Shown: positions 1 through 4,800 of the stretch, one piece after another
Numbering within the stretch: the stretch's first letter is position 1
Layout of the letters: each line of letters starts with the position of its first letter
Source of the DNA: Lachnospiraceae bacterium
GTDB taxonomy: Bacteria > Bacillota > Clostridia > Lachnospirales > Lachnospiraceae
Direction: 5' to 3'
Length of the DNA stretch: 5,168 bases
NCBI GenBank assembly: GCA_900766925.1
Contig: CAAFXG010000345.1
Location: 1-5,168 of the forward strand
Notes under the pieces: generated by a model
The model's database searches: none
Seen by the model: only the letters and a program-made list of their open reading frames with translations
Told to the model about the DNA's origin: nothing
Made by a program: the position numbers and the translations under genes

Positions 1-252
1 CTTTTCGGCAGCACCAATACAGGCAAGAAGGTAGTTAAGAACGGCGTTATGGGTGTACTTCCGGTTATCATCCTTGTAACTGTAATCGCACTGCTCGTAC
101 GTATCTCAAGCGGCGGTTCACTCTTCGGAGCAATCGGATTCCTCATCCTGTTCATGCTTCCCATCGCAATCATCTCTTCCAGAATCATGTGGAAGAAGGG
201 TATCATTAAGGTTGTCGACAATGAGGCTGTAAAGAGCGAGTATGCTGAATAA
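1..252 (+). CDS. C-terminal part of an unrecognised membrane protein (5' end outside window)
   Basis: The frame is open from base 1 to the TAA at 250-252, giving 83 residues with no stop, so the gene starts before the window. An ATG at 49 has no visible ribosome binding site and sits inside continuous coding sequence, so I read it as an internal methionine. The visible part has a basic stretch (TGKKVVKNG, residues 7-15), a hydrophobic segment at about residues 19-35, a short Ser/Gly turn (SSGG), a second hydrophobic segment at about 41-63, and a charged cytoplasmic-looking tail (WKKG ... EYAE). Two closing transmembrane helices fit the end of a polytopic membrane protein or transporter, but I do not recognise the family and assign no function. 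Its GC content is higher than that of the genes at the right end of the window. It is followed by a hairpin terminator at 287-335. Confidence 0.7.
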   Translation, partial: LFGSTNTGKKVVKNGVMGVLPVIILVTVIALLVRISSGGSLFGAIGFLILFMLPIAIISSRIMWKKGIIKVVDNEAVKSEYAE

Positions 253-286
253 AGCTTTGATGAACATAAATTAAGTAATTAATGAA

Positions 287-350
287 GGCGGATACATTGG
301 AATGGAGTTACCTTATCCATCCCGGTGTATCCGCCTAAATCATTTGTTTT
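287..350 (+). terminator. Rho-independent terminator between convergent genes
   Basis: GGCGGATACATTGG (287-300) pairs with CCGGTGTATCCGCC (322-335): 14 pairs, two of them G-U in the plus-strand RNA. ATGGA (302-306) can pair with TCCAT (316-320) to extend the stem inward. A moderately T-rich run (TTTGTTTTG) follows. The two wobble pairs become A-C mismatches in the minus-strand RNA, so the hairpin is better suited to stopping the plus-strand gene ending at 252. It may still act on the nitroreductase gene, which ends at 377 from the other side. Confidence 0.75.
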
Positions 351-376
351 GTTAGGTAATTCCCCTCACTTCCCGG

Positions 377-904
377 TTATTCTACCCAGAACACCCTGTT
401 GTCTCTTCTCTTGGCAGGTTCCGGATAGTCACCGTCAACATAACCGATTGCACAGTGACCGATTCCTTCCCATTCTCCCTCAATTCCTATTTCCTTCAAT
501 AATTCCCTGAATTCCGGAAGCTCGAACTCCTCTTTTGCCCTGTGAATCCAAATACTTCCTAAGTTAAGAGAATGTGCAGCAAGCATCATATTACCCATCA
601 CAAGGCTGCCATCGTATACTCGATTAGCCCAGTCTTTCTCTGCTAACACAATTAATATGGCGGGAGCACCATAGAATGGATCAAATCCTTCGTCCCAGCC
701 TCCAATTTTCGCATTAACAGCTGATATTCTGTCGCGCAGCTCTTTTTTAGTAACTGCAACCGTGATTGTTGCCTGTTTACCCTTTCCGTTTGCCGCATAC
801 AATCCTGCTTCAATAATCCGGTTCAAATCCTCCTTCGAAGGCATGTCCGGTTTGAATTTACGTATACTTCTGCGCTCTTCCATTGCCTTTATTATTTCAT
901 TCAC
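377..904 (-). CDS. Nitroreductase-family FMN-dependent oxidoreductase
   Basis: The 175-residue protein has the length and order of motifs of a compact, cytoplasmic nitroreductase-family flavoprotein. These usually work as dimers, bind FMN and use NAD(P)H to reduce nitro compounds, quinones or similar acceptors; the true substrate cannot be told here. Visible features are the N-terminal FMN-contact motif RRSIRKF (11-17), GFDPFYGAPAILIV (73-86), the core helix and strand DGSLVMGNMMLAAHSLNLGS (98-117) followed by IWIHR, the strand IGHCAIGYV (148-156), and the basic C-terminal KRRDNRVFW (165-173) typical of FMN-phosphate binding. The start is a GTG at 904-902: no in-frame ATG occurs before residue 8, and AGGAGG at 915-920 lies 10 bases upstream. 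An ATG at 912-914 opens only a five-codon frame, so it is not the start. The gene has its own extended -10 promoter and is probably monocistronic. Confidence 0.9.
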   Translation of the reverse strand: MNEIIKAMEERRSIRKFKPDMPSKEDLNRIIEAGLYAANGKGKQATITVAVTKKELRDRISAVNAKIGGWDEGFDPFYGAPAILIVLAEKDWANRVYDGSLVMGNMMLAAHSLNLGSIWIHRAKEEFELPEFRELLKEIGIEGEWEGIGHCAIGYVDGDYPEPAKRRDNRVFWVE

Positions 905-931
905 CTCTGAGCATCCTCCTTAATTATCCTA

Positions 932-940
932 AGTATATCA
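932..940 (-). promoter_or_regulatory. Extended -10 promoter of the nitroreductase gene
   Basis: Read on the minus strand, TGATATACT (940-932) is an extended -10 element (TG-n-TATACT). No good -35 hexamer lies 16-18 bases upstream, which is usual for this promoter class. Initiation would fall near 925, leaving a leader of about 20 bases that carries the AGGAGG at 920-915. Confidence 0.5.
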
Positions 941-988
941 CATTTGACAGACACATTTTATGGCAAAAGCGCGGGCAACTAAGATTTC

Positions 989-2401
989 TCAATCCGAAAT
1001 CGAGCAGTTCTCGAGGCTGGCGCTGCCGTACTTGAAGTTATCATAGTAATTGCCCTCGAAGTGACAGTCCTTGAACTTAATATCATCGCCGACAGCCTTA
1101 ATCAGGAAATTAGACTCATAATCTACGACATTGTCTGTTATGCTGCAGCTTTCAAATAGGATATTCCAGCAATCCTGGATACATATCATGTCGAATCCTC
1201 TGCTGTCATGCATATTGCAGTTCTTAAATGTCATATTGCCTGTATTGTAGAGGTTCACCAGACCATAGGTACACTCGAATATATCTGTATCAACTACATT
1301 GATTGCATAAGAATTGGTTGCCTCTACTCCGTAGGTACCGCAGCCATACAGCCGGCAGTCATTGATACTAATTTTGTTAGAATCTTCAAGAAGTATTACC
1401 GATCCGGAGCAATGTCCGGGCTCAACATTATGACCAACTGTAAGACCTGACAGAGTCACATTGTTACAGTACTTGAAGGAAAGCGGTGCCTCATAGGGAT
1501 CCTCGGTACAGATGGTAACCTGTGCTCCCTCCTTAGCCTCTATCAGAAGATTGCTTATGTTCTTCACTGATATGGTATCGTAGTTGTAGAATTCAGGCTC
1601 CCATGTCTCCTCATTGTTGTAGTAATTTATATTCTCATTATGACGCTGTTCAAACGGAAGCTTTGAGATATTGTAGGTACCTGCCTCAAGGATGATTCTC
1701 GTATTATTGTCTATAGCCTCATAGAATTCACGGATACTCGATACATTGACTGTATTGGTATATCGGTACTTGAACATGATATCATCGATATTTGCGCTGT
1801 CCTTGCGAACATATACCTCATAGTTGTCGTATACTTCCTCGATGTTCTCTCCGGTCTCTTCATCCTGATATGAATATGCGCTATGGATGTGCAGCTTAAG
1901 GATATCCTTCTCAAGCAGGGCAATATCGTAGCTTACATCCGGTGCGTTCTTCCTTGTAAACTGTGCATACCAGTCAGCCGCATCATTCCCCGGATAAATG
2001 GGCTTGGCAACCTCACTAAGCTTTACTCCGTAATATTCACTGTATCCGTACTCATTCTCCACACAGTCGACCTTGTAATATCCATCCTCAACATAGATAT
2101 CCATCGTTCCGGCATACTCTATATCCTCTGTAGTACTGTAGAACTCATCTCCCATTGAAGCAATTCTGACCCACTCACCCAGAAGTGCATCCAGATTCCC
2201 TGACTGAGCCTTCGATGTGCTGCCTGAATCTGCATTTTCACCCGTTGCAGCCTGCTCCTCACCGGCTACAGTAGTATCAGTGTCCTTTGCAGGCGCAGTC
2301 GCACTGTTATCACCTGCATTCCCCGAGCCACATCCTGCTAACACAAGCATACATGAGACCATAGCAGCAAGCATTATGATTCCCCTTTTCTTTGCTGACA
2401 T
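989..2401 (-). CDS. Lipoprotein with N-terminal beta-rich domain and right-handed parallel beta-helix
   Basis: I start at the ATG at 2401 (470 residues). The frame also has an ATG at 2407, but GAGGAGG (2410-2416) is only 2 bases from that one and 8 from the inner one. A basic N-terminus and hydrophobic stretch lead to the lipobox LAGC with the lipidated Cys at 24, so the protein should be anchored outside the membrane. Residues 25-68 are a low-complexity Ala/Thr/Ser/Gly/acidic linker. Residues about 70-200 form a Tyr- and acid-rich domain starting LLGEWV, reminiscent of small beta-barrel folds. From about 218 the pattern changes to a pectate-lyase-like beta-helix: AGTYNIS, then short rungs of 20-25 residues with recurring Asn/Cys turns (YCNNVTLSGLTVGHN, ISINDCRLYGCGTYGVE, MTFKNCNMHDS, ILFESCSITDN, IKFKDCHFEGN). 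Beta-helices of this kind often bind or cleave polysaccharide. No catalytic site is evident to me, so binding or an unknown role is equally possible. It has its own promoter and ends in TGA. Confidence 0.85.
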   Translation of the reverse strand: MSAKKRGIIMLAAMVSCMLVLAGCGSGNAGDNSATAPAKDTDTTVAGEEQAATGENADSGSTSKAQSGNLDALLGEWVRIASMGDEFYSTTEDIEYAGTMDIYVEDGYYKVDCVENEYGYSEYYGVKLSEVAKPIYPGNDAADWYAQFTRKNAPDVSYDIALLEKDILKLHIHSAYSYQDEETGENIEEVYDNYEVYVRKDSANIDDIMFKYRYTNTVNVSSIREFYEAIDNNTRIILEAGTYNISKLPFEQRHNENINYYNNEETWEPEFYNYDTISVKNISNLLIEAKEGAQVTICTEDPYEAPLSFKYCNNVTLSGLTVGHNVEPGHCSGSVILLEDSNKISINDCRLYGCGTYGVEATNSYAINVVDTDIFECTYGLVNLYNTGNMTFKNCNMHDSRGFDMICIQDCWNILFESCSITDNVVDYESNFLIKAVGDDIKFKDCHFEGNYYDNFKYGSASLENCSISD

Positions 2402-2449
2402 TATCATATCCTCCTCGTCTTACTCAATTTCTTACAAAACCTACAATAC

Positions 2450-2477
2450 ATAATATATATCCAAATAGTAAACTCAA
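2450..2477 (-). promoter_or_regulatory. Probable sigma-A-type promoter of the beta-helix lipoprotein gene
   Basis: On the minus strand TTGAGT (2477-2472) is separated by 16 bases from TATTAT (2455-2450). Transcription would begin near 2443, giving a leader of about 40 bases before the ribosome site at 2416-2410. The -35 hexamer overlaps the stop codon of the toxin-like relic. The match is moderate and the surroundings are AT-rich, so chance is not excluded. Confidence 0.45.
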
Positions 2478-2611
2478 TCAGCGCAATTATCAAGAATTAA
2501 TTCTTCCTGGGCAGTCCAGCCTGTATTCTCTGCATACAGTATTGGCTGATCCTTTGCATCACGTATTAGTTTTTTCGCATGGTCAACTGCTGGGATCAGC
2601 TCATAATTATC
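2474..2611 (-). pseudogene. Remnant of a PIN-domain toxin gene (middle segment only)
   Basis: The minus-strand frame ending at TGA 2476-2474 encodes NYELIPAVDHAKKLIRDAKD followed by QPILYA, then an unrelated-looking tail (ENTGW...). From memory, the YELIPA ... RD-x-KDQPIL-x-A pattern resembles the segment of bacterial PIN-domain toxins (COG1569-like) that precedes their last catalytic GDKDF strand. PIN toxins are Mg-dependent RNases of about 130-140 residues. Here the N-terminal catalytic Asp region and the C-terminal GDKDF are both absent. No start codon with a ribosome site precedes this piece: the only nearby ATG (2604-2602) reads ATG AGC TGA. The frame stays open as far as 2788, but that upstream extension runs through the terminator of the previous gene and is not real coding sequence. 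The assignment rests on motif recall alone. Confidence 0.45.
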
Positions 2612-2720
2612 TTCCCTTTCCGTATCGTACTTCGTCCACAAGTGCTTGAATATCATTTTCATTATATGCACCCATTTCCTCAGAAGCACCCAAAAACGCT
2701 GCCTGCGCTTTACGGATTGC
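2607..2720 (-). pseudogene. C-terminal remnant of an antitoxin gene
   Basis: In a different minus-strand frame from the toxin-like piece, 37 codons read AIRKAQAAFLGASEEMGAYN, then ENDIQALVDEVRYGKGR and TAA (2609-2607). This has the look of the C-terminal tail of small antitoxins encoded just upstream of PIN toxins: a helix with Ala/Glu repeats, then a DVQ/DIQ-ALVDEVRYGK-like end. The order (antitoxin tail immediately upstream of toxin segment, frames overlapping by a few bases) is that of a type II toxin-antitoxin operon. The DNA-binding N-terminus is missing: upstream the sequence runs straight into the terminator of the preceding gene, about 30 bases away. An internal ATG (residue 16) has no ribosome site. 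I cannot name the antitoxin family. Confidence 0.4.
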
Positions 2721-2740
2721 GAAGCCGGCAGGAAAGGGAT

Positions 2741-2773
2741 AATACAAAAGAGGCGTGCATTATGCACGCCTCT
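2741..2773 (-). terminator. Rho-independent terminator of the duplicated-domain secreted protein gene
   Basis: AGAGGCGTGCA (2749-2759) and TGCACGCCTCT (2763-2773) form a perfect 11-bp stem with a TTA/TAA loop. On the minus strand the stem is followed by TTTGTATT (2748-2741), the U-rich tail expected of an intrinsic terminator. It lies 25 bases after the TAA at 2798. The plus-strand side (ACAATGC) has no T-run, so it works in one direction. Confidence 0.85.
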
Positions 2774-2797
2774 ACAATGCAAAGTCATGACTATATG

Positions 2798-3709
2798 TTA
2801 TTTTGCCGAGAATGTAATCAAATCACTCTCATACGAATTAGAGAAATCATCATTCATAATTCTGAACTTCAATTCTATATCATCCACAGATGTTATATTG
2901 TTCTCTTCCAGTTCAGTTGACATTAATGTAATATCGTCAATTGCCTTTTTTCCGTCATATACTGTGGAAGAGAAATATGGCGTAACCATAAATCCGTTTA
3001 TTGACATATCATCACACTGAATAACCTTGTTTTTGCCACTGTTATTTTCTATATACAAAAGAACCGCTGCACCCCAGAAGCTGTTCTCATCAACATACTT
3101 TCCTACAATCCTGATTCCGTCTGCGTTATATAACTCCTGACCGGAATCATTGGGTGTTGAATCCATAGTTTCAAATGCTGATGTTTTTATTGTTACACAA
3201 TCAATATCAGATATTGTCATATACGAATCTGCATCAAATGTGTGGAAATATATTTCGATCTGACCGACGTTTTCTATTCCTGCCGCTTTTAATCCCGAAC
3301 TGGAAAGATTAAGTGTCTCATAATCCTTTTTTCCTGCTGCAACTGTTGTAGAGAACAAATCACTAATCATATAATCATTTACTATTAATGCAGTACATGC
3401 CAGTCCAATATCAGTACTTCCATCATTCTCAATTAATAATTTGACTCCATCTCCCCATATAGAATCCACAACATATTCAGTTGCTGTAACCTTCAGCCCA
3501 TCCTGCTCGAATAATACCTGTTCATCAATGGTTATATCAGTTGCCGGTGTCTCTTCAACTTCTGTTGCTTCTGTTGATTCCTCTGATGCCGTTTCATCAT
3601 CAACTACAATTTCCTTTGATTCTGACGTCGTATCAGAACCGCTTCCCAGTGACATCATTCCAAATAGTAGCATTACTGCCAGTAGGTAAATTAGATAAGT
3701 CTTTTTCAT
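2798..3709 (-). CDS. Secreted or membrane-anchored protein with tandem duplicated domain
   Basis: The preferred start is the ATG at 3709 (303 residues, MKKTYLIYLLAVMLLFG...): AGGAGG at 3725-3720 lies 10 bases upstream. A TTG two codons earlier (3715) is only 4 bases from it. Residues 1-22 form a signal sequence or anchor, ending SLGSGSD. Where a lipobox Cys would be expected there is a serine, so lipidation looks lost or was never present. Residues 25-60 are a Ser/Thr/Glu/Val-rich linker. Two copies of one domain follow, about 68-178 and 195-303. DGLKVTATEYVVDSIWG (70-86) matches DGIRIVGKYVDENSFWG (197-213), both continue to IEN, and NDYMISDLFSTTVAAGKK (111-128) matches NGFMVTPYFSSTVYDGKK (238-255), a constant offset of 127 residues. 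The alternating pattern suggests beta-sandwich domains as in many extracellular proteins of Clostridia. The ligand is unknown. It is translationally coupled to the VanZ-like gene and ends at a strong terminator. Confidence 0.8.
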   Translation of the reverse strand: MKKTYLIYLLAVMLLFGMMSLGSGSDTTSESKEIVVDDETASEESTEATEVEETPATDITIDEQVLFEQDGLKVTATEYVVDSIWGDGVKLLIENDGSTDIGLACTALIVNDYMISDLFSTTVAAGKKDYETLNLSSSGLKAAGIENVGQIEIYFHTFDADSYMTISDIDCVTIKTSAFETMDSTPNDSGQELYNADGIRIVGKYVDENSFWGAAVLLYIENNSGKNKVIQCDDMSINGFMVTPYFSSTVYDGKKAIDDITLMSTELEENNITSVDDIELKFRIMNDDFSNSYESDLITFSAK

Positions 3710-4109
3710 TCTCAAATCTCCTCCTGAATAAAGATATCGCTACAATGCCTGCTATTATTTCTATCCCAATATCACACATATCGAAAGTCGCATGAAGAGC
3801 CGGAAATATCTGCAACAGTTCCATAACAATTATGTATATAAATATCGATAGTGTAATCCTCTTCTCGTCGCCAAATAATATTAACGCGAAGTTCATCAGC
3901 GCATATGCCCACAAATAGTCAAGCAGGTAAAAACGCATCAACTGACAGATTACATTATCAAGATTAATTGCTATGTGACAGTTTATCCTAAGCTGCTTAT
4001 CTATACCACTTACAAACAGTGTTGTCGGAGAAAATATATAATAAAGAACCGCACCAATAACTAATGGAGTAATCACATTGAAAATAAAATAGAAAAACCT
4101 GTTCTTCAT
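3633..4109 (-). CDS. VanZ-like polytopic membrane protein
   Basis: I prefer the ATG at 4109 (158 residues, MKNRFFYFIFNVITPLVIGA). GGGGA ends 4 bases upstream of it, whereas an ATG 12 codons earlier (4145) has no ribosome site. Four hydrophobic segments are visible at about 5-26, 60-79, 85-102 and 112-128. The third and fourth segments carry MELLQIFP ... TFDMCDIGIEIIAGIVA (96-124): the Glu/Gln, Asp-x-x-Asp and Glu-Gly spacing resembles VanZ-family proteins, some of which are linked to glycopeptide or lipoglycopeptide resistance, though most have no known role. The last 25 residues (from 134, after the basic RRRF) overlap the next gene by 77 bases and look like uncharacteristic sequence (NLPTGSNATIW...). 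The original stop may therefore have been lost, with read-through to the TGA at 3633. The codons for Arg129-131 (AGG AGG AGA) are the Shine-Dalgarno of the downstream gene. Confidence 0.75.
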   Translation of the reverse strand: MKNRFFYFIFNVITPLVIGAVLYYIFSPTTLFVSGIDKQLRINCHIAINLDNVICQLMRFYLLDYLWAYALMNFALILFGDEKRITLSIFIYIIVMELLQIFPALHATFDMCDIGIEIIAGIVAISLFRRRFENEKDLSNLPTGSNATIWNDVTGKRF

Positions 4110-4286
4110 AATTTCCCCGGAAACATTTACAACCAGTAATTGCATTCGGCATGTAGTAACTCAAGCAACTGTATGATATCACACATTTTTCCGCTGCGTT
4201 CCCACCGCTCCGGTGGTAATTAATCAAACAACGATTTGGGTCTATTATTCAAGTATTATCAAGGAACAAATACTAATCCCGCAGGA
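4110..4286. other. Gene-free spacer between regulator and VanZ-like gene
   Basis: This 177-base AT-rich spacer contains a compact inverted repeat, CCACCG-CTC-CGGTGG (4202-4216), standing out as GC-rich in its surroundings. It lacks a T-run on either side and so does not look like a terminator; an operator or a leftover of mobile DNA would fit equally well. I found no convincing -35/-10 pair for the VanZ-like gene in either reading, nor a small gene with a ribosome site. Confidence 0.4.
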
Positions 4287-4289
4287 TTA
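4265..4289 (-). terminator. Weak candidate terminator overlapping the regulator's stop codon
   Basis: TAATCC and GGATTA (4289-4284 and 4279-4274, minus strand) form a 6-bp stem around TGCG. The TAA stop of the HTH-like gene is part of it. The minus-strand sequence after it, GTATTTGTTCC, is only loosely U-rich. The stem is short and AT-rich, so read-through into the VanZ-like gene is possible. Confidence 0.3.
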
Positions 4290-4748
4290 CTCCTGTACTC
4301 CACTGGAACGTAAAACATCCATTCCGTTATTTTTCAAATAGCTGTTTACATCAATTATGCTTCCGGGTCTTTCATTAAAACATATCATTATTAATGCATC
4401 TCTGGGAATCTTAGCATACAATTCCGGCATTCTGTAATATTTCAATGCTCTCTGTGTTTCATCAAGGCTCATTCGAGCTGCATAACACAGTCTTAGTATT
4501 GTATCTCTCTGTCGGGTATGCTTTTCCTCTGCAATTAGTTTATATCCATACCTCTCTGGTATATCCGCATCCAAAAACACATCCTGATAATTCATTTTCT
4601 TTTTCTTCACAACACTCCTGAAAAAATCAGAAAATGGTCTGTCCGAAGAAATAATACTCTCCTTATTATCACTCAAATATGTCTTCATATCTGTTATGTG
4701 AGTCTCTCCAAGCACTTTTTCCAGTTCTTCTGTACTTTTATTATTCAT
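4287..4748 (-). CDS. Small HTH-like (XRE-type) regulator divergent from protein kinase
   Basis: The preferred start is the ATG at 4748 (153 residues, MNNKSTEELEKVLGE): GGAG (AGAGGAG, 4764-4758) lies 9 bases upstream, but only 3 from the alternative ATG at 4754. There is no signal peptide or membrane segment, so it is cytoplasmic. An acidic N-terminal helix (5-35) precedes a helical region with XRE-like layout: FSDFFRSVVKKKKMN (39-53), YQDVFLDADIPERYGYKLIA (54-73) as the helix-turn-helix candidate, RQRDTILRLCYAARMSLDET (79-98), then QRALKYYRMPELYAKIPRDA (99-118) and a C-terminal helical part ending near IDVNSYLKNNGMDVL. I recall proteins of this design in Lachnospiraceae next to Ser/Thr kinase genes, which matches the divergent kinase at 4801. 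It may bind the short shared promoter region or serve as a kinase substrate or partner; both are inference. Confidence 0.75.
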   Translation of the reverse strand: MNNKSTEELEKVLGETHITDMKTYLSDNKESIISSDRPFSDFFRSVVKKKKMNYQDVFLDADIPERYGYKLIAEEKHTRQRDTILRLCYAARMSLDETQRALKYYRMPELYAKIPRDALIMICFNERPGSIIDVNSYLKNNGMDVLRSSGVQE

Positions 4749-4772
4749 TCTCATTCACTCCTCTGTTATAAT
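4744..4772 (+). promoter_or_regulatory. Promoter of the kinase gene within the divergent control region
   Basis: A perfect TATAAT at 4767-4772 is preceded at 17 bases by TTCATT (4744-4749, 3 of 6 consensus bases). Initiation near 4779 would leave a leader of about 22 bases, with GAAGGGGG (4788-4795) placed 5 bases before the ATG at 4801. The -35 region lies inside the first codons of the divergent regulator, so the two genes cannot be transcribed without mutual interference. The regulator's own promoter must lie in the same 50 bases or inside the kinase gene. TAGAAT (4779-4774, minus strand) is a weak -10 candidate for it. Confidence 0.5.
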
Positions 4773-4800
4773 AATTCTAAACAAAAAGAAGGGGGTTCTT

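Noticed and set aside
944..949. TTGACA on the plus strand as a -35 element
   Set aside because: No -10-like hexamer lies 16-18 bases downstream, and no plus-strand gene follows.
1208..1450. Plus-strand open frame opposite the beta-helix lipoprotein
   Set aside because: It is antisense to a well-supported gene with signal peptide and repeats; no ribosome site and no domain-like pattern.
2612..2788. Upstream part of a 104-codon minus-strand open frame ending at 2474
   Set aside because: It crosses the perfect terminator hairpin at 2749-2773, has no ribosome site and shows no protein-like pattern; only the part from 2611 down resembles a known protein.
4202..4216. Hairpin CCACCG-CTC-CGGTGG as a terminator
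   Set aside because: Neither strand has a T-run after the stem, and the stem is only 6 bp.
3997..4227. Minus-strand open frame overlapping the start of the VanZ-like gene
   Set aside because: It is in another frame of the VanZ-like gene; its sequence lacks hydrophobic segments or a ribosome site and reads like an out-of-frame translation.
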